From: Flaviflexus salsibiostraticola
GTDB taxonomy: Bacteria > Actinomycetota > Actinomycetes > Actinomycetales > Actinomycetaceae
Length of the DNA: 64,000 bases
Assembly: GCF_003952265.1 (NCBI RefSeq)
Contig: NZ_CP034438.1
Span: 186,001 to 250,000 of the forward strand
Direction of reading: 5' to 3'
The translations under genes were made by a program, and so were the position numbers. Positions 25,720-34,169 of the stretch are shown here, one piece after another (position 1 is the first letter of the stretch; every line of letters starts with the position of its first letter). The notes beneath the pieces were generated by a model, which was not told the origin of the DNA, did not search any database, and was given only the letters and a program-made list of their open reading frames with translations.

Positions 25720-26394
25720 ATGGCCGACAGCGACCTCGACGAGGTGATGAGCCGCCTGGCTGAGATGGCGGATCCGGCGGTGCGGGCCGTCAATCTCAAG
25801 CACGGCGACGAGCACGGAGTCAACCTGTCGCGGCTGCGGGGGCTTGCGAAAAAGCTCAAGAAGCAGCCGGACCTTGCGCGTCAGCTGTGGGCGACCTCGG
25901 ACAGCGCGGCGCGGCTCCTCGCGATCCTCATCTCTCGCCCGAAGGATTTCAGCGCGGATGAGTATGACGCGATGATGCGGCAGGCCCGCACCCCGAAGGA
26001 GCAGGACTGGCTCCTCACCTACCTCGTCGCGAAGTCCGCGCACAGCGAGGAGCTGCGCAGGCGCTGGTTCGAGGATCCGGTCGTGGCGAGTGCGGCGTGG
26101 GCGCTGACATCGACACGGGTCGCCAAGGATTCCGAGGGGCTGGACATCGAAGACCTGCTCGACCGGATCGAGGCGGACATGAAACATGCACCCGAGCGTC
26201 TTCAGTGGGCGATGAACACCTGCCTCGGCACGATTGGAATCCACCGGCCCGAGCATCGCGCTCGCGTCCTCGACATCGGCGAGCGGCTCGAGGTCCTCAA
26301 GGACTACCCGACCCCGCGAGGGTGCGTCTCTCCCTACGTCCCGCTGTGGGTGGCCGAGATCGTCTCCCGGCAGGAGGAGCAGAGCCGGGCCTGA
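25720..26394 (+). CDS. AlkD-like DNA alkylation repair protein
   Basis: This 224-residue all-helical protein has the HEAT-like repeat pattern of the AlkD/DNA alkylation repair family (for example AKKLKKQPDLARQLWATSD and CLGTIGIHRPEHR). AlkD glycosylases remove bulky or positively charged alkylated bases without flipping them. The AGGAGGG site ends directly before an ATG at 25714, so I choose the ATG at 25720, which has proper spacing. It stands alone downstream of the divergent TetR operon. Confidence 0.8.
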   Translation: MADSDLDEVMSRLAEMADPAVRAVNLKHGDEHGVNLSRLRGLAKKLKKQPDLARQLWATSDSAARLLAILISRPKDFSADEYDAMMRQARTPKEQDWLLTYLVAKSAHSEELRRRWFEDPVVASAAWALTSTRVAKDSEGLDIEDLLDRIEADMKHAPERLQWAMNTCLGTIGIHRPEHRARVLDIGERLEVLKDYPTPRGCVSPYVPLWVAEIVSRQEEQSRA

Positions 26395-26488
26395 TCGTTC
26401 GGATTGCCGGGTATCTCTGCAAGGTGATCCGCGAGCGACATCCAGACCTTTCTGGGCCCCGCGCCCTGCGATTGAGTGAAGGAGCTCC

Positions 26489-26887
26489 ATGACATTCCAC
26501 CAGATCGTCGAACGCGTCGTCCAAGTCGTTGAGGGGCTCGGCGTTGCGGCGATACTCAGCGGCGCGACCCTCGCCTTCGGCATGGCCGGCCGGCAGCTGC
26601 TTGCGCGTCAGCCCGATGTCTACCGGAATCTGAGGCGGCTCCTCGGCCACTCCATCCTTCCCCGACTTGAGCTGCTCGTCGCCGCCCTTCCCCGACTTGA
26701 GCTGCTCGTAGCCGCCGACATCATCCGGACCGTCGCCATCCCGCCGACTCTCGAAGGAGTGGTTGTCCTGGCGATCATCGTCGCCATCAGGACGCTCCTG
26801 AGCTGGTCGCTCGAGCTTGAGATCAGCGGCCACTGGCCCTGGCAGAAGAGGAGTGCGGCAGGACAGGCGGACCCCACCGACGGCTGA
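26489..26887 (+). CDS. DUF1622 small membrane protein with a 10-residue internal duplication
   Basis: This 132-residue protein with three hydrophobic helices matches DUF1622: an N-terminal helix, then LELLVAADIIRTVAIPPTLE, a helix, and the end LSWSLELEISGHWPWQKR. Function is unknown. Residues 57-66 (LPRLELLVAA) are repeated immediately at 67-76; normal family members have one copy before the aspartate-containing helix. An AAGGAG site precedes the ATG. Confidence 0.8.
   Translation: MTFHQIVERVVQVVEGLGVAAILSGATLAFGMAGRQLLARQPDVYRNLRRLLGHSILPRLELLVAALPRLELLVAADIIRTVAIPPTLEGVVVLAIIVAIRTLLSWSLELEISGHWPWQKRSAAGQADPTDG
26657..26716 (+). repeat. 30-bp in-frame tandem duplication
   Basis: Two adjacent 30-bp units (26657-26686 and 26687-26716) differ at one base (C26680 versus A26710, both valine codons). 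They encode the same ten residues, so the duplication is recent and keeps frame. Confidence 0.95.
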
Positions 26888-26918
26888 CGGGCCTGTCCGC
26901 AGCGCCAAGAATGACGAG

Positions 26919-26946
26919 TGGCGGGGAGCTCGACAGCTCCCCGCCA
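26919..26946. terminator. Bidirectional terminator hairpin
   Basis: A 12-bp perfect stem TGGCGGGGAGCT/AGCTCCCCGCCA with loop CGAC lies between the convergent DUF1622 and symporter genes. Confidence 0.75.
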
Positions 26947-26974
26947 CAGTGGTCGGACTCGTGTAAGGCCTGTG

Positions 26975-27946
26975 TCAGCCCTTGAGAACCGGAGCCGGAG
27001 TCTGGGCATCCTCAGTCGGACGGGACCGGTAGAGGAGGGCGAGGAGTCCGCCGGAGATGTTGTGCCAGACGGAGAAGACCGCGGCGGGAAGGGCTGAGAT
27101 CGGCTCGAAGTATTGGCCGGCGAGGGTCGCCGCCAGGCCGGAGTTCTGCATGCCCACCTCGACGGACGTTGTACGCGACCGCTTCTCGCCGAGCTTGAAC
27201 AGCCGACCGGCGCCGTAGCCGAACACATATCCGAGACCGTTGTGCAGGACGACGACCGCGAAGACGAGGAAGCCGGCCTCGACGATGGCATCAGCCGAGC
27301 GTGAGACGACGGCGATGACGACGTAGGTGATGCCGACGACGGACACCCAGGGAAGGATCGGCAGGATGCGGCCGATCCACTGGCGCGCCGCATAGCGGAC
27401 GACGAGGCCCGCCACGATCGGGATGATGACCATCTGAACGATCGACAGGGCCATCGCGGAGGCCGACACGTCGAGGACCTGGTCCGCCAGCCACAGGGTG
27501 AGCAGCGGGGTCATGATCGGCGCGAGCAGGGTCGAGATCGACGTCATCGTGACCGACAGGGCCACGTCACCCTTGGCGAGGTAGGTGATGACGTTCGAAC
27601 TGGTGCCGCCCGGTGCGCATCCGACGAGAATGACGCCGACGGCGAGCTCGGGAGAGAGGCTGAACGCCCAGGAGAGGAGGACGGCAATCGTGGGCATGAC
27701 GACATACTGTGCGAGGACGCCGAGGAGGATCGGCAGCGGCTACCTGAACACCATCGTGAAGTCGGGGATCGTGAGGGTGAGCCCCATACCGAACATGATG
27801 ATGCCGAGCGCGATCTGCGTGTGCCCGGTCCACGGCATCGCCGCCTCGGGTGCGAGGAACGCGAAGAGGAAGCCCGCAATGATGATGAGTGGGAAGACCG
27901 TCACTGCGAGCTTGGACGAGCGGTCCTCGGAGTTCTGATGTGCCAT
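26975..27946 (-). pseudogene. Bile acid:sodium symporter (BASS) family gene interrupted by one stop codon
   Basis: The two halves are in the same frame and would make a normal 323-residue BASS transporter. The N-terminal part ends MFGMGLTLTIPDFTMVFR, then TAG at 27742-27740, then PLPILLGVLAQYVVMPTIAV. Downstream motifs are intact (GCAPGGTSSNVITYLAKGD, ALSVTMTSISTLLAP). Relatives have an Arg, Lys or Gln at the stop position, so one base change (for example AAG or CAG to TAG) explains it. Nothing else is decayed, so it is either a very recent null mutation, a sequencing error or a read-through case. Start is ATG 27946. Confidence 0.85.
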
Positions 27947-28198
27947 GCCCTTATCGTTCCTGCTCGCGGGTCCTCGTCCCACGTCTCGGAATTCAGATCT
28001 CATGTTATGGAACGATCATGACAGGGCTCTCACCAGCACTGTTGCGTGGGGTTGTTCGAATGATCGCTGTACCGCTGGTGGCGGGGACCGGGCGGCTCCG
28101 ACGCGCCCGGTGATACCATGGGCGGCGCACAGCCGAGCTCCAGGCGGTGCGGGGCGCCGACGATGGCGCCTCCCGACAGCGAGCGTGGGCGGTCCTCC

Positions 28199-28819
28199 AT
28201 GTTTCTCTCCCTGCACGGCATCGACGTCGCCTTCACACGCGCGGGCATGCCGATCCAGATCCTCTCCGACTTCTCCCTCGAGGTGGCAGATGGTGAATTC
28301 GTTGCGCTTGCGGGCCGCTCGGGCAGCGGCAAGTCGACGGCCATCGCCGTCGCCTACGGCAGACGTAGCCCGGACGCGGGGGCTGTCCGGTGGGGTGAGG
28401 TTGAGATCGGCGACCGGTCGGAGAAGGAGCTTCAGAGCATACGGCGGTCCAGCATCGGCTACGCCGCGCAGGACTCGCTCGTCTTCGACGACCTGACCGT
28501 CACTGCGAATGTGCTCGTGGGCGGCGGGTCGGCCGAGCGCTGCGAGGAGCTCCTCGAGGGCGTCGGTCTCGCCGACTTCGGCGGGATGCGGGGCGGCCGA
28601 ATCTCGGGCGGTGAGCGGCAGCGGGCCGCAGTGGCACGGGCGCTCGCCAAGGATCCCACTCTCGTCCTCATGGACGAGCCGACGTCGTCGCTCGACAGCG
28701 ACGCGGCGGCCCGCGTCATCGCCGAACTGCGCGCCGCGGCCGAGCGCGGGGCGTCCGTGCTCGTGGCGACCCACGATGTGCTGGTCAAGGACGCCGCCGA
28801 CCGGGTGATCGAGCTGTGA
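28199..28819 (+). CDS. ABC transporter ATP-binding protein (MacB/LolD type)
   Basis: This 206-residue ATPase has Walker A GRSGSGKS, signature ISGGERQR, Walker B LVLMDEP followed by TSSLDS, and the switch histidine in ATHD. It belongs to the exporter/lipoprotein-release class whose partners are FtsX-like permeases. The stop overlaps the start of the large permease gene (GTGA). I start it at ATG 28199, which gives the family N-terminus MFLSLHGIDVAF; upstream ATGs at 28118 and 28163 are possible. An extended -10 (TGATACCAT) lies at 28111-28119. Confidence 0.88.
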   Translation: MFLSLHGIDVAFTRAGMPIQILSDFSLEVADGEFVALAGRSGSGKSTAIAVAYGRRSPDAGAVRWGEVEIGDRSEKELQSIRRSSIGYAAQDSLVFDDLTVTANVLVGGGSAERCEELLEGVGLADFGGMRGGRISGGERQRAAVARALAKDPTLVLMDEPTSSLDSDAAARVIAELRAAAERGASVLVATHDVLVKDAADRVIEL

Positions 28820-31437
28820 GGGTCGGCCCGCGGCTCCGACTGACGCACGTCCTCATCTTCTCTCTCGTCGGCGTTCTCGTCCTTGCCGGAGCGGTCCTTG
28901 GGCGTCTCGGCGTCTCCCGCGCCGGTGAGATCCTCGAGGACAGCTGGCGCGGTGCGTACGACATCCTCGTCACCCACGAGGACGGGTTCCAGATGCTGTC
29001 CCCGGGACAGGACCCGAACGGTCTTGCCCTGATCGATGACAACTACGCGGCTCAGTCGAGCCGGGTCATCGGCTTCGACCAGCTCGAGCGCATCGACGCA
29101 ATTGAGACAGTCGAGGTGGCGGCGCCTGTCGCCTTCATCGGGCGGGTGGCGGGAGCGGTGCCCTGGATGTTCTTCACCCGCGAGGGCCACAATCTCGATG
29201 AGGAGCCGATCCAGGACTACGAGATCACGTGGAGTGTCGCCGACGAGAACGGAATTGTCTTCGAGCGGACGAACACGGTGCGGATCGACGCGACGAGGTG
29301 GACCGGGGAGAGCGGGTACTACACCGATATCGGTCTCAGCCTCATCAACGACTTCGAGCCGCCGGACCGGCACATCCTCATGTTCCAGGCTGTCGTCTCA
29401 GGCGACGACATCGTCCTCATGTGGGCCCAGGGCCCGACGGTCGCGACGACGATCGCCGCGGTCGATCCGGTGCGCGAGCAGGAGCTCATCGGCGAGGCCG
29501 CCGACTTCCTCCAGCCGCTCGCCGACTTCGACGAGCTCGTCCGCGAGCGCGGCTCGCTATCCCGGTTGGAGGCGCTGGGCCAGTTCGGGAGTGACATCCT
29601 CCCCGAGCTTGAGGGTATGCCGGGCACCGAGGCCGGCAATCGTCCAGCAGTCCACCTCAAGTTCGGCAACGAGCGTCCCCTCATCGGTTATGTGCGCAAC
29701 ACCGACGCCTATCCGTCGACCGTCCTGTCCGCGGAGATCGCGGGGGAGGGGGCGACCCAGGTGGACTACGCGGACATCATGCGGCCGTTCAACGGCGGCA
29801 CGTATGCCATGCCGTGGCCGGGCGAGGAATATGGGCCGATCGAGGAGTGGCAGGAGAACTATGTCCCGGACACCTACTATTCGGCGACACGGCTCTACCC
29901 TGCCCAGCTGACGCCCGTCGACTCGCCCACGCAGGGCCAGGCTGCCTTCGAGGCCCGCATGCTCGGCATCTATGGTCCGTTCGCGCCGTGGCCAGGCGCA
30001 TGGGACATCGACATCCCAACCGGGCGGGGGCTGGGCGAGGAGATCTCCTACCGCAATCCGTCCGGACACCACCTCACCGTAGGCACGAACCTCCGCGATG
30101 GCGCGGCCCCCTTCGAGGTCTCGACGTTCACCCCCGGTGATGTCACCACCCCGGGCGGGTACGTCCCGCTCGGACTCTATGGACCCAATACGGCGACGTT
30201 CGAGGGCGAGCCATTCCCGCCCTCGCGCCAGGGGCTCGGTGTCACCACTCAGGCTCCCTCGGCCATCGTCTCCTTCGACGGGGCGGCCGAGCTGACGCCG
30301 CAGGAGGACATCATCTCCGCCGTCCGTGTGCGGGTGGCAGGTCTTGAGGGGTTGGACAACGATGCCGCGCTGACGAGGATCAACGACACGGCCCAGGCCA
30401 TTCGTCGGATCAACGGGCTGGATGCGACGGTTGTCTCCGGGGCAACGACGCAGCAGGCGAACATCTGGGTCCCAGTCTTCGCCCATGGCACCACGGACCC
30501 GCAGGGCTCCCAGTCTGTCGGTGAGCTCGGCTGGATCCAGCAGGAGTTCGGCACGCTCGGCGTCGCGTCATGGACGGCGGCGCTCACCAACACAACCGTC
30601 GACCGGGTCGCGTCGGCGAGCCTTCTGCTGTCCTCCCTCTTCGTGTTTGTCCTCAGCATGCTGGCCCGCCAGGAGCGTCGCACGACCCACGCCCTGCTCG
30701 CCTCCCAGGGGTGGAGCGCACGCCAGCGCCTGGGGTGGACGCTGCGCGAGGAATGGCCGGGCCTCGCCGTGTTCGGAGCAGCATCGGCTCTCGCTCTCGT
30801 TATCGCGGGTGATCCCCTCATTCGCATCTCCATCTTCGTGGCAATCGCCGTCCTCATCCTCGGACTCATCATCGCCAACCCGGTCCGCTCCCGCCGTATC
30901 GCGCCTGGGGAGCGGCTCGGCACCCGGGCTCAGCTGGCCGGGCTGACGGCGGCTGAGGGCGTGAGCCTCGGCATCACCGCTGCCGCCATCGGCGGGGTCG
31001 GCATGATCATCGACTGGTATGTCAGACTCGTCAGCCAGACGAGGCTGGGAGCCGCCATGACTCAGGCGCTGCTGCCGGTACTCGGATCGATCCTTGTCGC
31101 GGGGGCTGTGGTCGTCGTGACGACGGCCGTGACCGCACGAAAGAGCCGGGAGGCGACGAGCGCCCGGAACGAGTTCGCCTATTGGAGCCTCGGCCGATCG
31201 CAGGCAGCGATCCGCGGCGCCAACCTGAGGCCGGCGCTGGCAGGCGTCGTCATCGCCGTCATCATCGTCCTCATCGTGCGGATCTACGTATCGGGATACC
31301 AGGCCGATGAGACGCTCTACCTCATCCTCGCGGGCGGCTGGATCCTCATCTGGCTCACCACCCGGGCCGTCAGCGCCCTGCGATGGACGCCGATCGTCGA
31401 GAGTGCCGACACGCAACCGGGTCAGCACGCCGGGTAA
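28816..31437 (+). CDS. Large ABC transporter permease with 550-residue ectodomain
   Basis: This 873-residue protein has one N-terminal membrane helix (11-33), an extracytoplasmic region of about 550 residues that matches no family I recognise, and a C-terminal block of six or more helices from about residue 595 (SASLLLSSLFVFVLSML) to the end. The layout recalls FtsX/MacB permeases. The GTG start overlaps the ATPase stop. With one ATPase and one permease the pair may form a homodimeric MacB-like machine acting on an envelope substrate; the substrate is unknown. Confidence 0.75.
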   Translation: MRVGPRLRLTHVLIFSLVGVLVLAGAVLGRLGVSRAGEILEDSWRGAYDILVTHEDGFQMLSPGQDPNGLALIDDNYAAQSSRVIGFDQLERIDAIETVEVAAPVAFIGRVAGAVPWMFFTREGHNLDEEPIQDYEITWSVADENGIVFERTNTVRIDATRWTGESGYYTDIGLSLINDFEPPDRHILMFQAVVSGDDIVLMWAQGPTVATTIAAVDPVREQELIGEAADFLQPLADFDELVRERGSLSRLEALGQFGSDILPELEGMPGTEAGNRPAVHLKFGNERPLIGYVRNTDAYPSTVLSAEIAGEGATQVDYADIMRPFNGGTYAMPWPGEEYGPIEEWQENYVPDTYYSATRLYPAQLTPVDSPTQGQAAFEARMLGIYGPFAPWPGAWDIDIPTGRGLGEEISYRNPSGHHLTVGTNLRDGAAPFEVSTFTPGDVTTPGGYVPLGLYGPNTATFEGEPFPPSRQGLGVTTQAPSAIVSFDGAAELTPQEDIISAVRVRVAGLEGLDNDAALTRINDTAQAIRRINGLDATVVSGATTQQANIWVPVFAHGTTDPQGSQSVGELGWIQQEFGTLGVASWTAALTNTTVDRVASASLLLSSLFVFVLSMLARQERRTTHALLASQGWSARQRLGWTLREEWPGLAVFGAASALALVIAGDPLIRISIFVAIAVLILGLIIANPVRSRRIAPGERLGTRAQLAGLTAAEGVSLGITAAAIGGVGMIIDWYVRLVSQTRLGAAMTQALLPVLGSILVAGAVVVVTTAVTARKSREATSARNEFAYWSLGRSQAAIRGANLRPALAGVVIAVIIVLIVRIYVSGYQADETLYLILAGGWILIWLTTRAVSALRWTPIVESADTQPGQHAG

Positions 31438-31515
31438 GGAGGCAGTGGCAGGGCGGCGAGCTCTGGAGAGTGTATCTAGGACCTTCGTCCATTATGTCCA
31501 TATTGTCGAGATCTC

Positions 31516-31521
31516 TAGGCT
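31516..31521 (+). promoter_or_regulatory. -10 box of a leaderless transcript (cueP)
   Basis: TAGGCT ends 6 nt before the ATG at 31528. No Shine-Dalgarno sequence is present. Confidence 0.5.
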
Positions 31522-31527
31522 GGTGGC

Positions 31528-32133
31528 ATGGTAAAGAAGTACGCGTTCACGCTCCCCGCCACAGTCACCCTGGCCGTACTCGCGCTGGCCGCCTGCGGCC
31601 CGGACGGTGAATCCACCTCCTCCGGCACGCAGGAGCCCACCGGTCAGGCGGCCGATCAGGCCATCACGTTTGACAGCGTCCGTGAGTGGGATGGCGTCGA
31701 GCTCGTCGACCGCCTCGACCAGATGCCGCGGGCCGACCGCCCGGAGGCGCTCATGGCCTCGGTCCGGGCTGATGAGGTTCTGCTGACCGACGTGTCGACG
31801 GGCGAGGAGGCCACCCTCGACCTGCCCGAGGATGAGTTCTACCTGTCGTTCGCCCCCTATGTGACGACCACGCACGACTGCTACTACCACTCGCTGACGA
31901 CATGCACCGGCGAGCTCGTCAACGAAGAGGTCGACGTGACGATCGTGACCGACGAGGGCGAGCTGCTCGTCGATGACACACTGACGATGTTCGACAATGG
32001 CTTCGTCGGGGTCTGGCTGCCCGCCGACATCGAGGCGACTTTGACGGTCCAGTATGATGGGAAGACCGGCACGGCCGAGATCGGGACGGGCGACGACGAC
32101 CCCACCTGCCTCACCACCCTTCAGCTGGGATAG
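31528..32133 (+). CDS. cueP: CueP-like copper-binding lipoprotein
   Basis: This 201-residue exported protein has a lipoprotein signal with lipobox LAAC (Cys23). The mature part carries the CueP family signatures: DQMPRADRPEALMASVR, the metal-binding stretch HDCYYHSLTTCTGEL (His116, Cys118, His121, Cys126), NGFVGVWLP and the final CLTTLQL (Cys194). CueP of Salmonella binds periplasmic copper and hands it to superoxide dismutase. Here it would be anchored to the outer face of the membrane. No CopA, CsoR or multicopper oxidase gene lies nearby. Confidence 0.85.
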   Translation: MVKKYAFTLPATVTLAVLALAACGPDGESTSSGTQEPTGQAADQAITFDSVREWDGVELVDRLDQMPRADRPEALMASVRADEVLLTDVSTGEEATLDLPEDEFYLSFAPYVTTTHDCYYHSLTTCTGELVNEEVDVTIVTDEGELLVDDTLTMFDNGFVGVWLPADIEATLTVQYDGKTGTAEIGTGDDDPTCLTTLQLG

Positions 32134-32170
32134 GCTCCCGCGCCGGCACGACGACCCGACGGGATGGACA

Positions 32171-32893
32171 ATGAAGGCATCACTCGAGGAACAGCAGGCA
32201 CTCATCGACCTCGTTGAGGTCGACCGAGAACTCGGCCGACTCACCTACGCGCTGAGGACTCTACCGGTCTACGGGGAGCTGGAAGCTGCGGAATCGGCAC
32301 TCGGGGTCGCGCAGAAGCAGGCGAAGGATCACGAGGCCGCCCGGCCGGCGCTCGAGACCACCATCGCCGACTGCGGGGCGAAGGTCGAGCAGCTGAACGC
32401 CTCGATCGCGCGCAAGCAGGGCCAGCTCGACTCCGGCGAGAACATGGATTCGCGCCAGCTCCTCGTCCTCCAGGGCGACATCGACGGACTCAAGGCGATG
32501 CGCGGCGATACTGAGACGCTCGAGCTCGAGGCCATGGAGGAGCTGGAGGGGCTCGAGGAGCAGCTGGCGGAGGACGCCCGGCAGATCGATCAGGCAAACG
32601 CGACGCGTGATGCCCTGGTCGACCGGAAGACGGCCGAAGTGCGCGACCTCGAGGGCCAGATCGCCGAGGTTCGCGCCCGCCGCAGCGCCCTTGCCGCGAC
32701 GATCTCACCTAACCTTGTCGACGCGTACGACGAGTCCCGGTCGATGGGCGGGGCGGGCGTCGTCGTCATGACGAGCGATGGCACCGTGGACGGTGGCCTC
32801 GACCTGTCCCTCACCGAATTCGAGAAGATCAAGTCACTCCCCGATGATGAGGTCTATGTGACCGAGGAGGGCGCGGTCGTCGTCAAGGGGTAG
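32171..32893 (+). CDS. DUF164/CT398-like coiled-coil protein lacking its zinc ribbon
   Basis: This 240-residue protein has a long helical coiled coil at residues 1-185 (for example LEEQLAEDARQIDQANATRD). In the family this is followed by a C4-type zinc ribbon of two Cys-x2-Cys pairs. Here the C-terminal domain aligns in length and ends in the usual VVVKG-like strand, but all four cysteines are gone (SDGTVDGG and YVTEEGA at the knuckles). The only cysteine is in the coiled coil. The gene normally lies beside a Nif3-like gene, as here about 1.3 kb away. Function is not established; nucleic-acid binding is often proposed. Confidence 0.8.
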   Translation: MKASLEEQQALIDLVEVDRELGRLTYALRTLPVYGELEAAESALGVAQKQAKDHEAARPALETTIADCGAKVEQLNASIARKQGQLDSGENMDSRQLLVLQGDIDGLKAMRGDTETLELEAMEELEGLEEQLAEDARQIDQANATRDALVDRKTAEVRDLEGQIAEVRARRSALAATISPNLVDAYDESRSMGGAGVVVMTSDGTVDGGLDLSLTEFEKIKSLPDDEVYVTEEGAVVVKG

Positions 32894-32919
32894 TCGGCCA
32901 AGTGCCGCTCAGCGCCGCG

Positions 32920-33687
32920 TCACGCGGCTCTCTCTCCGCGCTCGACGACAGTGAGCGTCAGCCTGTTGCCGCTTCCGGTGAGCTCGATGTCGCCGATATC
33001 GAGCATCGTTCCCAGGTGGGCGAGCTCCTCGGCCGTCTCAGGCGGTGTAGCCGCGTGGAGCGCCAGCCGGGTGAACACACCCCGGTAGTGCTTTGCGTTG
33101 TGGGTGATGACCTTCCGAGCGCCGCCCGAGTCCCGCACCGCGCCGATCGTTACGTGCTCCGCGGCAGAGGGAGCCTTCCATCCCGCATAATCCGCCGACC
33201 TGCCGTCGATGACGAGCTGTCCGTAGGCCCTCTCGTCGAGGTGTGTCCACAGCGGACGCCAGCGGGACTTCGGGGTGCCGCCCGGCAGCTTCACCCCCAT
33301 CTTCAGCCTGTACCGGGGAATGAGGTCCATCGGCGAGGTGGCGCCGAAGAGCGCTGAGAATATGAGGACGCTCTCCTCGGCGCGCGCCAACGACTCCGGG
33401 TCGAGGCCTCCGATGTCGGCGGCCTGGAAGAGCACGCCGGTGTAGATTTCGTGGGCGGGCGCGCATGGCAACGTTCTCAGGTCCCGCTGAGCGTCGATCT
33501 CCTCCATGACAGAGGCGCCGACGCCGAACAGGTGCTGTGCGTCTCCTCGTCTGCTGCTCTCCTCCACCTCGGAGACAAGGCTGGCTCGGAGGCCGGTGAA
33601 GGATGGGATCGAGAGGGAATGAAGGTCGAGGGATGGCCCGGACAGCGGGGCGGTCTTTCCCTCAGAGGGAGGCAGAGCAATGAGCAC
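32920..33687 (-). CDS. yaaA: YaaA family peroxide stress protein
   Basis: This 255-residue protein matches the YaaA/DUF328 family: it opens MLIALPPSEGKTAP, contains YTGVLFQAADIGGL, the motif FGATSPMDLIPRYRLKMG and the ITHNAKHYRG region. E. coli YaaA lowers free iron and limits oxidative DNA damage and has a DNA-binding fold. It diverges from rnpB. A TAGACT -10 box sits 12 nt before the ATG, giving a leader of only a few nucleotides. Confidence 0.9.
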   Translation of the reverse strand: MLIALPPSEGKTAPLSGPSLDLHSLSIPSFTGLRASLVSEVEESSRRGDAQHLFGVGASVMEEIDAQRDLRTLPCAPAHEIYTGVLFQAADIGGLDPESLARAEESVLIFSALFGATSPMDLIPRYRLKMGVKLPGGTPKSRWRPLWTHLDERAYGQLVIDGRSADYAGWKAPSAAEHVTIGAVRDSGGARKVITHNAKHYRGVFTRLALHAATPPETAEELAHLGTMLDIGDIELTGSGNRLTLTVVERGERAA

Positions 33688-33770
33688 CGAACTAGTCTAC
33701 TGGTCGGTCCTGCGAGTCTTCATGGTTCTCGACATTCCGGTGTGAGTATGGGGGAGCGTGCGCCGAGGAG

Positions 33771-33776
33771 TAGACT
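33771..33776 (+). promoter_or_regulatory. -10 box of rnpB
   Basis: TAGACT ends 7 nt before G33784, the first base of the terminal stem of the RNase P RNA. The -35 region is not clear. Confidence 0.5.
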
Positions 33777-33783
33777 GGCCCAT

Positions 33784-34131
33784 GGACAAGCTGGCCAGGC
33801 GGCCGCGGCACTACGGTGTCGAGGAACGTCCGGGCTCCATAGAGCGCGGTGGTGGGTAACGCCCACCCGAGGTGACTCGCGGGACAGTGCCACAGAAAGC
33901 AGACCGCCGTAATAGGTAAGGGTGAAAGGGTGAGGTAAGAGCTCACCGCGGACCGGGTGACCGGGACGGCATGGTAAACCCCACCGGGAGCAAGACCAGA
34001 CAGTCGGCTGAATGCTGCTCGCACACGGGCTTCGCCCGGGCCGACGGGTAGGTTGCTAGAGATGTACGGCAACGTGCATCCCAGATGGATGGTCGCCCTA
34101 GACAGAACCCGGCGTATCGGCCAGCTTGTCC
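33784..34131 (+). ncRNA. rnpB: RNase P RNA component, bacterial type A
   Basis: The region contains the conserved core of RNase P RNA, which cleaves tRNA 5' leaders: GAGGAACGTCCGGGCTCCAT near the 5' end, CCACAGAAAGCAGACCGCC, the GGTAAGGGTGAAAGGGTG segment and the 3' core AGACAGAACCCGGCGTAT. The ends form a perfect 13-bp P1 helix, 33784-33796 with 34119-34131, which sets the boundaries at about 348 nt. It lies in the common actinobacterial neighbourhood with yaaA, the DUF164 gene and nif3. Confidence 0.95.
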
Positions 34132-34157
34132 CTCCACCCACGAAACCGCTGCCGCGT

Positions 34158-34163
34158 TAGACT
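34158..34163 (+). promoter_or_regulatory. -10 box of a leaderless transcript (Nif3-like gene)
   Basis: TAGACT ends 6 nt before the ATG at 34170, with no ribosome site between. Confidence 0.6.
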
Positions 34164-34169
34164 CGCACC

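Noticed and set aside
33692..34141. Open frame of 149 codons across the yaaA-nif3 gap
   Set aside because: The sequence is the rnpB RNA gene; its conserved RNA core and terminal helix explain the region.
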